Source of the DNA: an uncultured Lachnospiraceae bacterium
GTDB lineage: Bacteria > Bacillota > Clostridia > Lachnospirales > Lachnospiraceae
Direction: 5' to 3'
DNA: 64,000 nucleotides
NCBI GenBank assembly: GCA_910578645.1
Contig: CAJTQI010000001.1
Location: 62,001-126,000 of the forward strand
Shown here: one piece after another, positions 44,521-52,059 of the stretch
How the letters are laid out: each line of letters starts with the position of its first letter
Position numbering within the stretch: position 1 is the first letter of the stretch
Program-made: the position numbers and the translations under genes
Notes under the pieces: generated by a model
The model's input: only the letters and a program-made list of their open reading frames with translations
Databases searched by the model: none
Told to the model about the DNA's origin: nothing

Positions 44521-44584
44521 AAATACGGCAGCTATTACAGGGCCGTTTGGCGGGCTGCTAGGAGTCGCTGTGAGGTGGAAGGAT

Positions 44585-47389
44585 ATGAAGAAAAGGCTTT
44601 GGAATAAATGGATAAAGGGCAGTATGGTTATCGCGTTGACAGTGTTGGTATTGTCGGTATTTTTACCTATGTCTGTCTGTGCGCGCAAATCCCGTACCGT
44701 CAGAGTGGCGTTTTTCCCCATGGAAGGATTTCATACTTATTCGGAGGAAACTGGTTATGGTGGCATGGATGTGGCCTACCTGGATGAAGTGTGCGTCTAT
44801 ACCGGGTGGGATATTGAATATGTAGACTGCGAGAGTTGGGACGATGCGCTTGATAAGCTTAAGGCGCAGGAGGTAGACCTGGTAGGCTCTGCGCAGTATT
44901 CCCCTCAGCGCGCAGAGATTTATGACTATGCCGCACTGCCTAGTGGTTACACCTACGGGTGTCTGTTTGTGGGGCAGGAGAGTGACCTTGCTTTCGAGGA
45001 TTTTGCCCGAATGAAGAGTATGGAATTTGGCGTCGTCTCAAGCTATATCCGAAAAGGAGAATTTTTAGAGTACTTGGAACGGAACGGTATCGACAGACCT
45101 AGCTTGCATGAATATGAGTCCACCCAGCATCTGCAGGAGGCTTTGACGGCGGGTGAGATTGACGTGGCAGTCCACACATTGACGGAAGTTTGGGAGGGCC
45201 AGTGCCTGGTCGGTAAGTTTGCTTATGCGCCATATTATTACATTTCATGGAAGGGCAACGCCACGCTTCTCGACGAGTTGAACAGGGGGATTGAAGAGAT
45301 TAATATGGATGGCCCTACGTTGGAACAGGAATTGATTAACCGTTACTATGGGGACCGGCGGGAAAATTTCGCGGCGGATGAATTAGAGCTCATCAACAGT
45401 GGAGAATCGGTGCGAATCGGTTTTTATAAAGATACGAGGCCCTTGGCATATATGGATGAACAGGGGGAGTATGTTGGAATTTACCTTCAGATATTGCGTA
45501 TAGTCTCTGAGAGAAGCGGAATCCCCATGGAGTTTTGTCCGCTTGAGAGAGACGTGTACTGGAAAGATTTGCTTATGAACGGGGAGATAGACTTCTATGT
45601 AGGAGCCAACAGTATGCAGTTGGCCCAGAATGAAGATGTCATACTGACCAATGAGTTTATGGCGTACAATTCGGTCATCATATCGAGAATCGGCTATGCG
45701 CTTACGCCCGGTGAAGTGAAGATGGTGTTGACTAAGGGCAGGGCCTATTGGGCGGAGCACCTGGATACGGTTGAGGAAATTATCTATTGTGACAATTCCA
45801 AGGAATGCCTTTTGGCGGTGGCAAAAGGAGAAGCAGATATTACGCTGCTTAATACGATTGAATACAATTACCAGTCTAAAAACGAGAGATTTTCCGATTT
45901 GATGGAGTGGGAGAACTACAGATACCAGTCGGGATGTGCGTTGGCTGCCGCAAAAGATGTAAACCCTGTGCTGTTCGACGTGATGAATAAGTCTATGCGG
46001 CTTGTGACATCGGCGGAGAAAGAGGAAATTGTCAACCAGTACATGAATATCCCTTATGATACTTATGAATTGCCGGATTATCTGTATCAGAGCAAGGAAG
46101 TGATTCTTATTGCAGTCATTATTCTGGCGTTTGTGATTAGTTTCGGTATCGTGATTTTTCGCATGAGGCGTAAATCTTACCATATGCTTGAAAAGAAAAA
46201 TGATGAACTGCAGCTTGCCATACGTGATGCTAAGAAGGCAAACCGGGCAAAAACGGAATTTCTTTCCCATATGTCCCATGACATGCGTACGCCGATTAAC
46301 GGTATTATGGGGATGTTAAACATTGCGGAAAAGAACCCGGAAGACTTGGAAAGACAGGAGGACTGCAGAAAGAAAATTAAGACGTCGGCGGAACATCTTC
46401 TGTCTCTCATTAATGATGTGTTGGATATCAATAATCTGGAAAGTGACCATATGGAACTTGCCAATGAGATGTTTAGCATACATGAGCTTTTAAGCAATTG
46501 TATGGTCATGATAGGCGGGCAGGCGGCGACGCGCAACATAAAGCTGACAACGGATTTCACTGTGCAGGGTGGTTTGCCTCATGAATATTTTATGGGAAGT
46601 CCGCTGCATATCAAACAGGTTCTGGTCAGCATAGCAGGCAATGCCGTGAAATACAACAAGCCGTCCGGAAGTGTCGATATCAAATGCCATGAACTTTCAG
46701 CCGAGGATGGGATTGCCCGGGTTTGCTTCGAGGTTTCCGATACGGGAGTCGGCATGAGCCAGGAATTTCTTGGACACATCTTTGAGCCTTTTACCCAGGA
46801 AATGGGTGGAGCGAGGACGAATTACCAGGGTACGGGGCTTGGTATGACGATTACGAAGAAACTGGTTGACAGTATGGACGGTACGATACAAGTGGAGAGC
46901 GAAGTAGGACAGGGTACGGTATGTACCGTGGTGCTGCCGCTTGAGATTGTGGCCGTATCCGGTGGGCAGGAGGTAGATGCGGATGCGGAGACAGACGGGA
47001 TTTCCGGTAAACATGCGCTGATTGTGGAAGACAATGAGCTGAACAGAGAGATTGCACAGTACATGATAGAAGAAAACGGCTTGGAGGTTACCATGGCGGA
47101 GAACGGCCAGGAGGCAGTGGAGCTGTTTCAACAGTCGGCTCCTTATACCTATCAGATTGTTTTTATGGATATTATGATGCCGGTTATGGACGGACATGAG
47201 GCAACGCGGGTTATACGGAGCCTGGATAGGCCGGATGCCTCCCGGATTCCGATTATTGCCATGACTGCCAATGCATTTGCAGAGGATGTGCAGGCGGCAA
47301 AAGATGCGGGGATGAATGAGCATATGGCGAAGCCGTTGGAGCCTGAAATTATAAGTGAGGTTCTTAAGCGTTGGTTGGGAAATAAATAG
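44585..47389 (+). CDS. Hybrid sensor kinase with two solute-binding domains
   Basis: A 934-residue membrane kinase. A signal/anchor (about 9-30) leads to two tandem SBP_bac_3 domains outside the cell (about 36-265 and 275-500), a transmembrane helix (about 503-523), a coiled linker, HisKA with His565 in FLSHMSHDMRTPING, HATPase (about 665-780, GTGLGMTITKKLVDSM) and a receiver (about 808-930) with Asp862 in VFMDIMMPVMDG. The ATG at 44585 has GGTGGAAGGA upstream; an in-frame ATG at 44444 lies inside the preceding terminator and is rejected. The ligand is likely an amino acid or similar small polar molecule. It has no Hpt domain, so a separate one is needed for a full relay. Confidence 0.93.
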   Translation: MKKRLWNKWIKGSMVIALTVLVLSVFLPMSVCARKSRTVRVAFFPMEGFHTYSEETGYGGMDVAYLDEVCVYTGWDIEYVDCESWDDALDKLKAQEVDLVGSAQYSPQRAEIYDYAALPSGYTYGCLFVGQESDLAFEDFARMKSMEFGVVSSYIRKGEFLEYLERNGIDRPSLHEYESTQHLQEALTAGEIDVAVHTLTEVWEGQCLVGKFAYAPYYYISWKGNATLLDELNRGIEEINMDGPTLEQELINRYYGDRRENFAADELELINSGESVRIGFYKDTRPLAYMDEQGEYVGIYLQILRIVSERSGIPMEFCPLERDVYWKDLLMNGEIDFYVGANSMQLAQNEDVILTNEFMAYNSVIISRIGYALTPGEVKMVLTKGRAYWAEHLDTVEEIIYCDNSKECLLAVAKGEADITLLNTIEYNYQSKNERFSDLMEWENYRYQSGCALAAAKDVNPVLFDVMNKSMRLVTSAEKEEIVNQYMNIPYDTYELPDYLYQSKEVILIAVIILAFVISFGIVIFRMRRKSYHMLEKKNDELQLAIRDAKKANRAKTEFLSHMSHDMRTPINGIMGMLNIAEKNPEDLERQEDCRKKIKTSAEHLLSLINDVLDINNLESDHMELANEMFSIHELLSNCMVMIGGQAATRNIKLTTDFTVQGGLPHEYFMGSPLHIKQVLVSIAGNAVKYNKPSGSVDIKCHELSAEDGIARVCFEVSDTGVGMSQEFLGHIFEPFTQEMGGARTNYQGTGLGMTITKKLVDSMDGTIQVESEVGQGTVCTVVLPLEIVAVSGGQEVDADAETDGISGKHALIVEDNELNREIAQYMIEENGLEVTMAENGQEAVELFQQSAPYTYQIVFMDIMMPVMDGHEATRVIRSLDRPDASRIPIIAMTANAFAEDVQAAKDAGMNEHMAKPLEPEIISEVLKRWLGNK

Positions 47390-47397
47390 GGAACACG

Positions 47398-47425
47398 AAA
47401 AGCCAGGGAGTTAACTCTGGCTTTT
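47398..47425 (+). terminator. Terminator of the hybrid kinase gene
   Basis: AAAAGCCAG at 47398-47406 pairs exactly with CTGGCTTTT at 47417-47425, ending in a T-run. Confidence 0.85.
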
Positions 47426-47490
47426 GTAATTTGGAACCGGGATAAGACAATAAAAGTGCAAAGTATACCTTAAAACATGCAAATTGTACC

Positions 47491-47525
47491 GGGGGGGGGT
47501 AGAATCTGTTTCAATCTTTTATAAT
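47491..47525 (+). promoter_or_regulatory. Nine-G tract just upstream of a TATAAT box
   Basis: A run of nine G residues (47491-47499) lies 20 bases before a perfect TATAAT at 47520-47525, occupying the place of the -35 box of the promoter for the LytTR operon. Length changes of such a tract could alter transcription. Confidence 0.45.
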
Positions 47526-47647
47526 GGTAACGGAAAATAAAAGTTTGCAGTTAACACGACGGATGTTAAGCGCTATTGCCGACGAATACGTTGACTTCAT
47601 TGTATAGGACTGAATGATTGGAATAAAATAAAAGAGGTATGGACAAG

Positions 47648-48370
47648 ATGTATCAAATTGCGATTTGCGATGATGAATCTGTAGAACTCGCGCTTTTGGA
47701 CAGTTTACTGGATACTTACAGGGCGGAGCATGCAGGTTCTGAATTTACCGTGACCCGGTTTGAGAGTGCGGATGAATTGCTCTGCATGGTAGATGAGGGG
47801 GAATATGCGCCGGACATACTGTTTATTGATATATATATGCCACAGAAAAACGGGATTGAGGTTTCAAAACAACTTCGCAGGATGGGGAGTAGGTGTAGGA
47901 TTGTTTTCGTAACGGCGTCTGCCGATTATGCGCTGGAGGCTTTTAGCGTGGATGCGGTACAGTATATAGTCAAGCCGGTTTTTGAGGATAAGCTGGAGAG
48001 GATTTTGGACAGGCTGTTAGAGGATTTAGGCAAAGAATTGAAAAAATTCCTCATGATGCAGACAGACGACGGCGCACGCAGGGTATCCGTGCAGGCGATT
48101 GTATGTTGCGAGGCACAAAGAAAGTTCCAGTACATGTATTTGACTGATGGCGGGCGGCTTATGCTGCATATGACGATGGCGGGTTTAGAAGAGCTTCTGG
48201 GTGCATTCCCGGAGTTTGTCAGGATTGGGAACAGCTATATTGTGAACTTAGAGCATATAGAGAGCCTGAACAGGCAGGAGTTATGGACAGACGACGGTAA
48301 GAAAATTTATCTGCCAAGAGGCGCTTACCAGCCTTTAATCGAAAAATACTTTGCGTATTACAATGACTAG
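47648..48370 (+). CDS. LytTR response regulator, first of a pair
   Basis: A 240-residue regulator of the AgrA/LytR type. The receiver has AICDDES and the phospho-acceptor Asp in ILFIDIYMPQKNG, with the Lys in YIVKPVF. The LytTR domain from about 140 reads VSVQAIVCCEAQRKFQYMYL and F-V-R-I-G-N-S-Y-I-V-N. AAGAGG at 47632-47637 fits the ATG at 47648; an ATG at 47639 touches that site. It is closely similar along its whole length to the regulator at 49755. The kinase begins 18 bases downstream. Confidence 0.92.
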   Translation: MYQIAICDDESVELALLDSLLDTYRAEHAGSEFTVTRFESADELLCMVDEGEYAPDILFIDIYMPQKNGIEVSKQLRRMGSRCRIVFVTASADYALEAFSVDAVQYIVKPVFEDKLERILDRLLEDLGKELKKFLMMQTDDGARRVSVQAIVCCEAQRKFQYMYLTDGGRLMLHMTMAGLEELLGAFPEFVRIGNSYIVNLEHIESLNRQELWTDDGKKIYLPRGAYQPLIEKYFAYYND

Positions 48371-48388
48371 AAGGAGGATTATCGTATT

Positions 48389-49717
48389 ATGTTAGGAGGT
48401 TCCGTGTACATAGCCATACTCCGCTTTGCGGTCAGTCTAGCCGGGACGGTTATACTGTTTTCCTTGATGAGTAAACCGCGGTATGGCAAAAAAAGGACAT
48501 TTTTGTTTTACTCGTGTTTTAGCTTGGTAGTCATTGCAGCGGCATGTGTCTGGTACGTGGCAGACTGGAAAAGCTGCGTCAAGATGGTGGCTTTCGTGAT
48601 GTATATATTTTTTGTCCTTTTTTCTGTCTTTATGAGCAGCGACCCGGTTGCGCTGTCGATTTACAAGCTGGCGCTTACCTTTTATCTGTTGGCGGTTTTT
48701 TTGATTGGCGGCATTGAAGTTGCCGTGATTTTTTTTGAGAGGAATATATGGGCGGATATCATAACGCGCGTTGTGCTGATTGTTTCTATGGCACTTTTTA
48801 TAGACAAGAAGGTTAAAAATTCTATCCGCGGATTCGGTTATTATATGGAAAATGAACTGGATAAATTCAGTATTACGGTCATGGTTATCAGTATTCTCTT
48901 TGGAATCGGATTTATCTTAAATCCGAATGTTTCGGAGCAGACGCCATATCGGCTTTTTCAGGTTATCATGAATTTCTTTCTCACAGGCGCTTTACAGTTT
49001 TTGGTGTTTCGCCTTTACCAGCATATCGGCAGGGAAAAGGAGTACCAGAAGGAAAACCAGTTGATGCAGATGAACCATAGGCTGTTAGAGAGGAATATGG
49101 AGCTGTTGGAGGAGACTGTTGAGTCCGGCAGGCGGATACGGCATGACGCAAGGCATCATAATGCGGTGATTGCGGAATATGCCCGCAGAGGACAGAACGA
49201 GGAATTGCTGCAATATCTGCAGGAATACAGTAAGGAGACGGAGGAGGGTATTACGGAGTCGGTCTGTGCAAATACCGCGGTCAACAATATTCTGGCGGCA
49301 TATACGGGGAGAGCAAGGAAAGCGCAGATTAAGGTTACGATGGATGTGAAGTTGGGCAAGAACCTGGCAATACCCAATATTGACCTGATTACTATATTGG
49401 CTAACGCTTATGAAAATGCAATATACGGATGTATGGAGGTGAAGAAACAGTCGCCGGACAGGGATTGTTTTATTCAAATTGTTATTAAGAAAAAGAAGAA
49501 TAAGCTGGTTATCTACTGCAGCAATACATGCAGGCTGGAAACAGAGATTATGAATGGGCAGCCTAAGCCGGAGTCTACAGGTGGGATTGGCGTCATGAGC
49601 ATTATCAAGACGGCGGAAAAGTTTGACGGCGAGTACGATTTCAAGAATGATAACGGCGTGTTTGTTTTCCGGCTGATTATGAATATTCCGCGGGATAAGG
49701 ATTCCCAGGCGGGATAA
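48389..49717 (+). CDS. GHKL-type sensor kinase (AgrC/ComD-like)
   Basis: A 442-residue kinase with six or seven N-terminal transmembrane helices (within about 6-215) and a cytoplasmic part with a coiled segment, the His box RRIRHDARHHNAVIAEYARR and a GHKL ATPase domain (LITILANAYENAI as N-box, TGGIGVMSIIKTAEKF as G-box). This is the quorum-sensing AgrC/ComD architecture, where the membrane part binds a peptide. No peptide precursor gene was found next to it. GGAGG precedes the ATG at 48389 by some distance. It sits between two paralogous LytTR regulators and probably phosphorylates one or both. Confidence 0.9.
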   Translation: MLGGSVYIAILRFAVSLAGTVILFSLMSKPRYGKKRTFLFYSCFSLVVIAAACVWYVADWKSCVKMVAFVMYIFFVLFSVFMSSDPVALSIYKLALTFYLLAVFLIGGIEVAVIFFERNIWADIITRVVLIVSMALFIDKKVKNSIRGFGYYMENELDKFSITVMVISILFGIGFILNPNVSEQTPYRLFQVIMNFFLTGALQFLVFRLYQHIGREKEYQKENQLMQMNHRLLERNMELLEETVESGRRIRHDARHHNAVIAEYARRGQNEELLQYLQEYSKETEEGITESVCANTAVNNILAAYTGRARKAQIKVTMDVKLGKNLAIPNIDLITILANAYENAIYGCMEVKKQSPDRDCFIQIVIKKKKNKLVIYCSNTCRLETEIMNGQPKPESTGGIGVMSIIKTAEKFDGEYDFKNDNGVFVFRLIMNIPRDKDSQAG

Positions 49718-49754
49718 AGTATTCTATAATAAATGTATATGTGATGGAGATGAT

Positions 49755-50486
49755 ATGGCTATGTATCTGATTGCACTCTGTGACGATGATGTGGCAGAAC
49801 TGGATAAAACAGAACAATTGCTTGGCGAGTATGAGAGGAAAAATACAGAAGCGGATTTCAAGGTGGAACGGTTTGAGTGCGCGGAGGGACTGCTTGGCAT
49901 GATAAGGCAGAAAGGATATCAACCGGATTTGATTATTATGGATATCTATATGCCGGATAAAATGGGTATCGAGGCGGCACAAGAACTTCGGGATATGGGC
50001 AATATGTGCAGGATTTTGTTCCTCACCTCATCCAGAGAGCATGCGCTTGATGCTTTTAGCGTTGGGGCGGTGCAGTATCTCGTGAAGCCTGTTTCACAGG
50101 CGAAGTTATTTCCTGTCCTTGAGAGATTCTTTGAGGAGGCGGAAGAGGCGCGCCGGAAATACCTTTTGCTCCGGATTGACGGCAGGATTCAGCGGGTGGC
50201 GGTGAGCGATATTGTATTCTGCGAGGCGCAGGGGAAGATGCAGTGTCTCTATTTTCCGGATGGCAGGCAACGTGTAGTGCGCATTACCATGGCGGAAATC
50301 TGCGGCATGCTTTTACAGTATCCGGAATTTATCCGGGTGGGTATTTCCTATGTTATCAACATGGAACATATCGAAAACTTTAGCAGGCAGGAAATACAGA
50401 TGGATAATGGAAAGAAAATCTATCCGCCCAGGGGAGCATACCAACCTTTGCGGGAAAGATATTTCGCATACTATTGTGAAGAGTAA
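49755..50486 (+). CDS. LytTR response regulator, second of a pair
   Basis: A 243-residue receiver-LytTR protein with LIALCDDDVAEL, the phospho-acceptor Asp in LIIMDIYMPDKMG and YLVKPVS. The DNA-binding domain ends NGKKIYPPRGAYQPLRERYF, nearly the same as in the first regulator. Its likely own promoter lies in the end of the kinase gene (TTCCCA at 49702-49707, TATAAT at 49725-49730). Two regulators flanking one kinase suggests duplication with divergence in target or phosphorylation. The next gene, a TIM-barrel protein, starts 113 bases later and may be a target. Confidence 0.92.
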   Translation: MAMYLIALCDDDVAELDKTEQLLGEYERKNTEADFKVERFECAEGLLGMIRQKGYQPDLIIMDIYMPDKMGIEAAQELRDMGNMCRILFLTSSREHALDAFSVGAVQYLVKPVSQAKLFPVLERFFEEAEEARRKYLLLRIDGRIQRVAVSDIVFCEAQGKMQCLYFPDGRQRVVRITMAEICGMLLQYPEFIRVGISYVINMEHIENFSRQEIQMDNGKKIYPPRGAYQPLRERYFAYYCEE

Positions 50487-50598
50487 GGCGGGGTTGAGAA
50501 TAGATTGTGTTGGATGGGGGAAATTATATTTGGTAAGTTTGGTGCAAAACTTTCAGCGCTGTCCAAATCGGCAGGCTGAGCACGAAAGGGGGATTTAT

Positions 50599-51525
50599 AT
50601 GGCTAAGAGAATGTTGGACTGTACGGCGTCGGACCTTGCGCGTTTTACGAAGGAGGACTATTTGCGTTCTATTGCAGGCAGTGAAGGAAGAGTGCTTGCA
50701 TGTGAATGTATCGGGGTCACGATGCCCGTGTTGACAGATGTGACGAACGCAGAATTTGCGGCTTCCATGGGCGCCGATTTATTGTTGCTTAATATGTTTG
50801 ATGTGGACAAACCGGTGGTGAACGGATTGCCCCAGGTAGCGCCGGAAGAAACTGTGAGGGAGATTAAACGGCTGACAGGGCGTATGGTTGGCATTAACCT
50901 GGAACCGGTGGAGGATAAGATGGCCGCGGATAACGATGAAACCTTATGGCGGATGTCCCCGGGACGAAAGGCTACGGTTTCAAACGCCGCCAAAGCCTGC
51001 AGTATGGGTGTGGACATGGTGCTTCTTACGGGGAATCCCGGCAATGGGGTAAGCAACCGTGCCATAACAGACTCACTGCGGGCAATTTCAGAGAAGATGA
51101 AAGACAAGCTGATTCTTGCAGCAGGTAAGATGCATGCTTCCGGTATTGTGGGTGAGGGCGGCGAGAATATCATTACCAGAGAAGACATCGATGAGTTTAT
51201 CCATGCAGGGGCAGACATCATATTGCTTCCGGCGCCGGGAACCGTGCCTGGCATTACCATGGAGTATGTACGGGAGCTGATTGCACATGCACATAGTAAA
51301 GGGGTATTGACAATCACTGCCATAGGCACATCCCAGGAAGGGGCGGATACCGATACAGTCAGACGGATTGCACTTATGTGTAAGATAGCGGGCACGGATA
51401 TCCATCATATCGGGGATACGGGGTATCCGGGTATGGCGCTGCCGGAGAATATTATGGCTTATTCCATTGCAATCCGGGGCGTAAGGCACACGTATCACAG
51501 GATGGCGGTTTCTGTGAACAGATGA
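50599..51525 (+). CDS. Conserved TIM-barrel-like protein (DUF7916-type)
   Basis: A 308-residue cytoplasmic protein of a family common in Lachnospiraceae, variously named PEP phosphonomutase-like or haloacid-dehalogenase-like; I recall it as DUF7916. Repeated strand-helix units are visible: VLACECIGVTMPVLTDVTNA, GADLLLLNMFDV, MVGINLEP, MGVDMVLLTGNPG, KLILAAGKMHASGIV, GADIILLPAPGTVPGI and TITAIGTSQEG. These fit a TIM barrel, with conserved Glu/Asp/His residues at strand ends. GGGGG precedes the ATG at 50599. The reaction is unknown. The HPr-like gene follows, and such genes often lie beside sugar-phosphotransferase genes. Confidence 0.75.
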   Translation: MAKRMLDCTASDLARFTKEDYLRSIAGSEGRVLACECIGVTMPVLTDVTNAEFAASMGADLLLLNMFDVDKPVVNGLPQVAPEETVREIKRLTGRMVGINLEPVEDKMAADNDETLWRMSPGRKATVSNAAKACSMGVDMVLLTGNPGNGVSNRAITDSLRAISEKMKDKLILAAGKMHASGIVGEGGENIITREDIDEFIHAGADIILLPAPGTVPGITMEYVRELIAHAHSKGVLTITAIGTSQEGADTDTVRRIALMCKIAGTDIHHIGDTGYPGMALPENIMAYSIAIRGVRHTYHRMAVSVNR

Positions 51526-51617
51526 CAGTTATTGTCTGCCATATATGCATAAATAATATGAAATCAATTTCACTATTTTTAACAGAAAAAATTTATAAAA
51601 ATTATGAATAATGTCAA

Positions 51618-51646
51618 TTTACAAGTGGAAAACTTGCATATATGAT
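51618..51646 (+). promoter_or_regulatory. Promoter of the HPr-like gene
   Basis: TTTACA at 51618-51623 and TATGAT at 51641-51646 with a 17-base spacer, about 50 bases upstream of a start codon with an AAGGAGG ribosome site. Confidence 0.65.
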
Positions 51647-51694
51647 AGTGGTACAAAATGAAATCGATACCACACAAGCAAGGAGGAAAATTCT

Positions 51695-51919
51695 ATGCAG
51701 CAGGTAAATGTAAAATTTAACAGCGTTGAGCAAATCAGGAAGTTCGTAGACATCATTGACAAATTTGATTCAAGCTTTGACCTGGGTTCCGGACATAGGG
51801 TCGTTGATGCGAAATCCATACTTGGGGTGATGGGGCTTGACCTTACGGGGCCGGTTCCGCTGCGGTATGATTCCAGAAATGAAGAAATAGCAGAAAAAAT
51901 TGCGCCGTTTGTATGTTAG
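51695..51919 (+). CDS. HPr-like protein lacking the phosphorylated histidine
   Basis: A 74-residue protein related to HPr, the phosphocarrier of the sugar phosphotransferase system. The segment DAKSILGVMGLDL aligns with the KSIMGVMSLGI region of HPr and keeps the serine that HPr kinase phosphorylates (Ser46 in HPr). The GxHARPA motif with the active His15 is absent, so it should not carry phosphate between EI and EIIA. Bacillus Crh is a known HPr-like protein of this kind and acts only in catabolite control; a similar role is inferred. A very strong ribosome site (AAGGAGG) and good promoter suggest high expression. Confidence 0.8.
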   Translation: MQQVNVKFNSVEQIRKFVDIIDKFDSSFDLGSGHRVVDAKSILGVMGLDLTGPVPLRYDSRNEEIAEKIAPFVC

Positions 51920-51958
51920 GCTTATTCTTTATTAAGGATATTGGAGAAAAGCTTGCGA

Positions 51959-51975
51959 TATACACGGTGTATAAT
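51959..51975. promoter_or_regulatory. Operator-like palindrome over a TATAAT box
   Basis: TATACAC and GTGTATA flank one central base at 51959-51973, and TATAAT occupies 51970-51975. It lies 85 bases before the amylosucrase-like gene, in the right place for repression by the LacI regulator encoded just downstream of that gene. Confidence 0.45.
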
Positions 51976-52059
51976 GTGTAAACGGACGGGAATTTGACAG
52001 CGGCAGGCCTGTGTTTATGACAGCGGCTTGCAGGCTGAAGGAAGGGCAGGATAAAAGCT

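Noticed and set aside
44444..44584. Longer start for the hybrid kinase at 44444
   Set aside because: That ATG lies inside the terminator hairpin of the GH3 gene and upstream of the likely promoter; the ATG at 44585 has a ribosome site and a normal signal sequence.
50350..50598. Longer start for the TIM-barrel protein
   Set aside because: The extension overlaps the coding end of the LytTR regulator in another frame; the ATG at 50599 has a good ribosome site and matches the family start MAKRMLDCTA.
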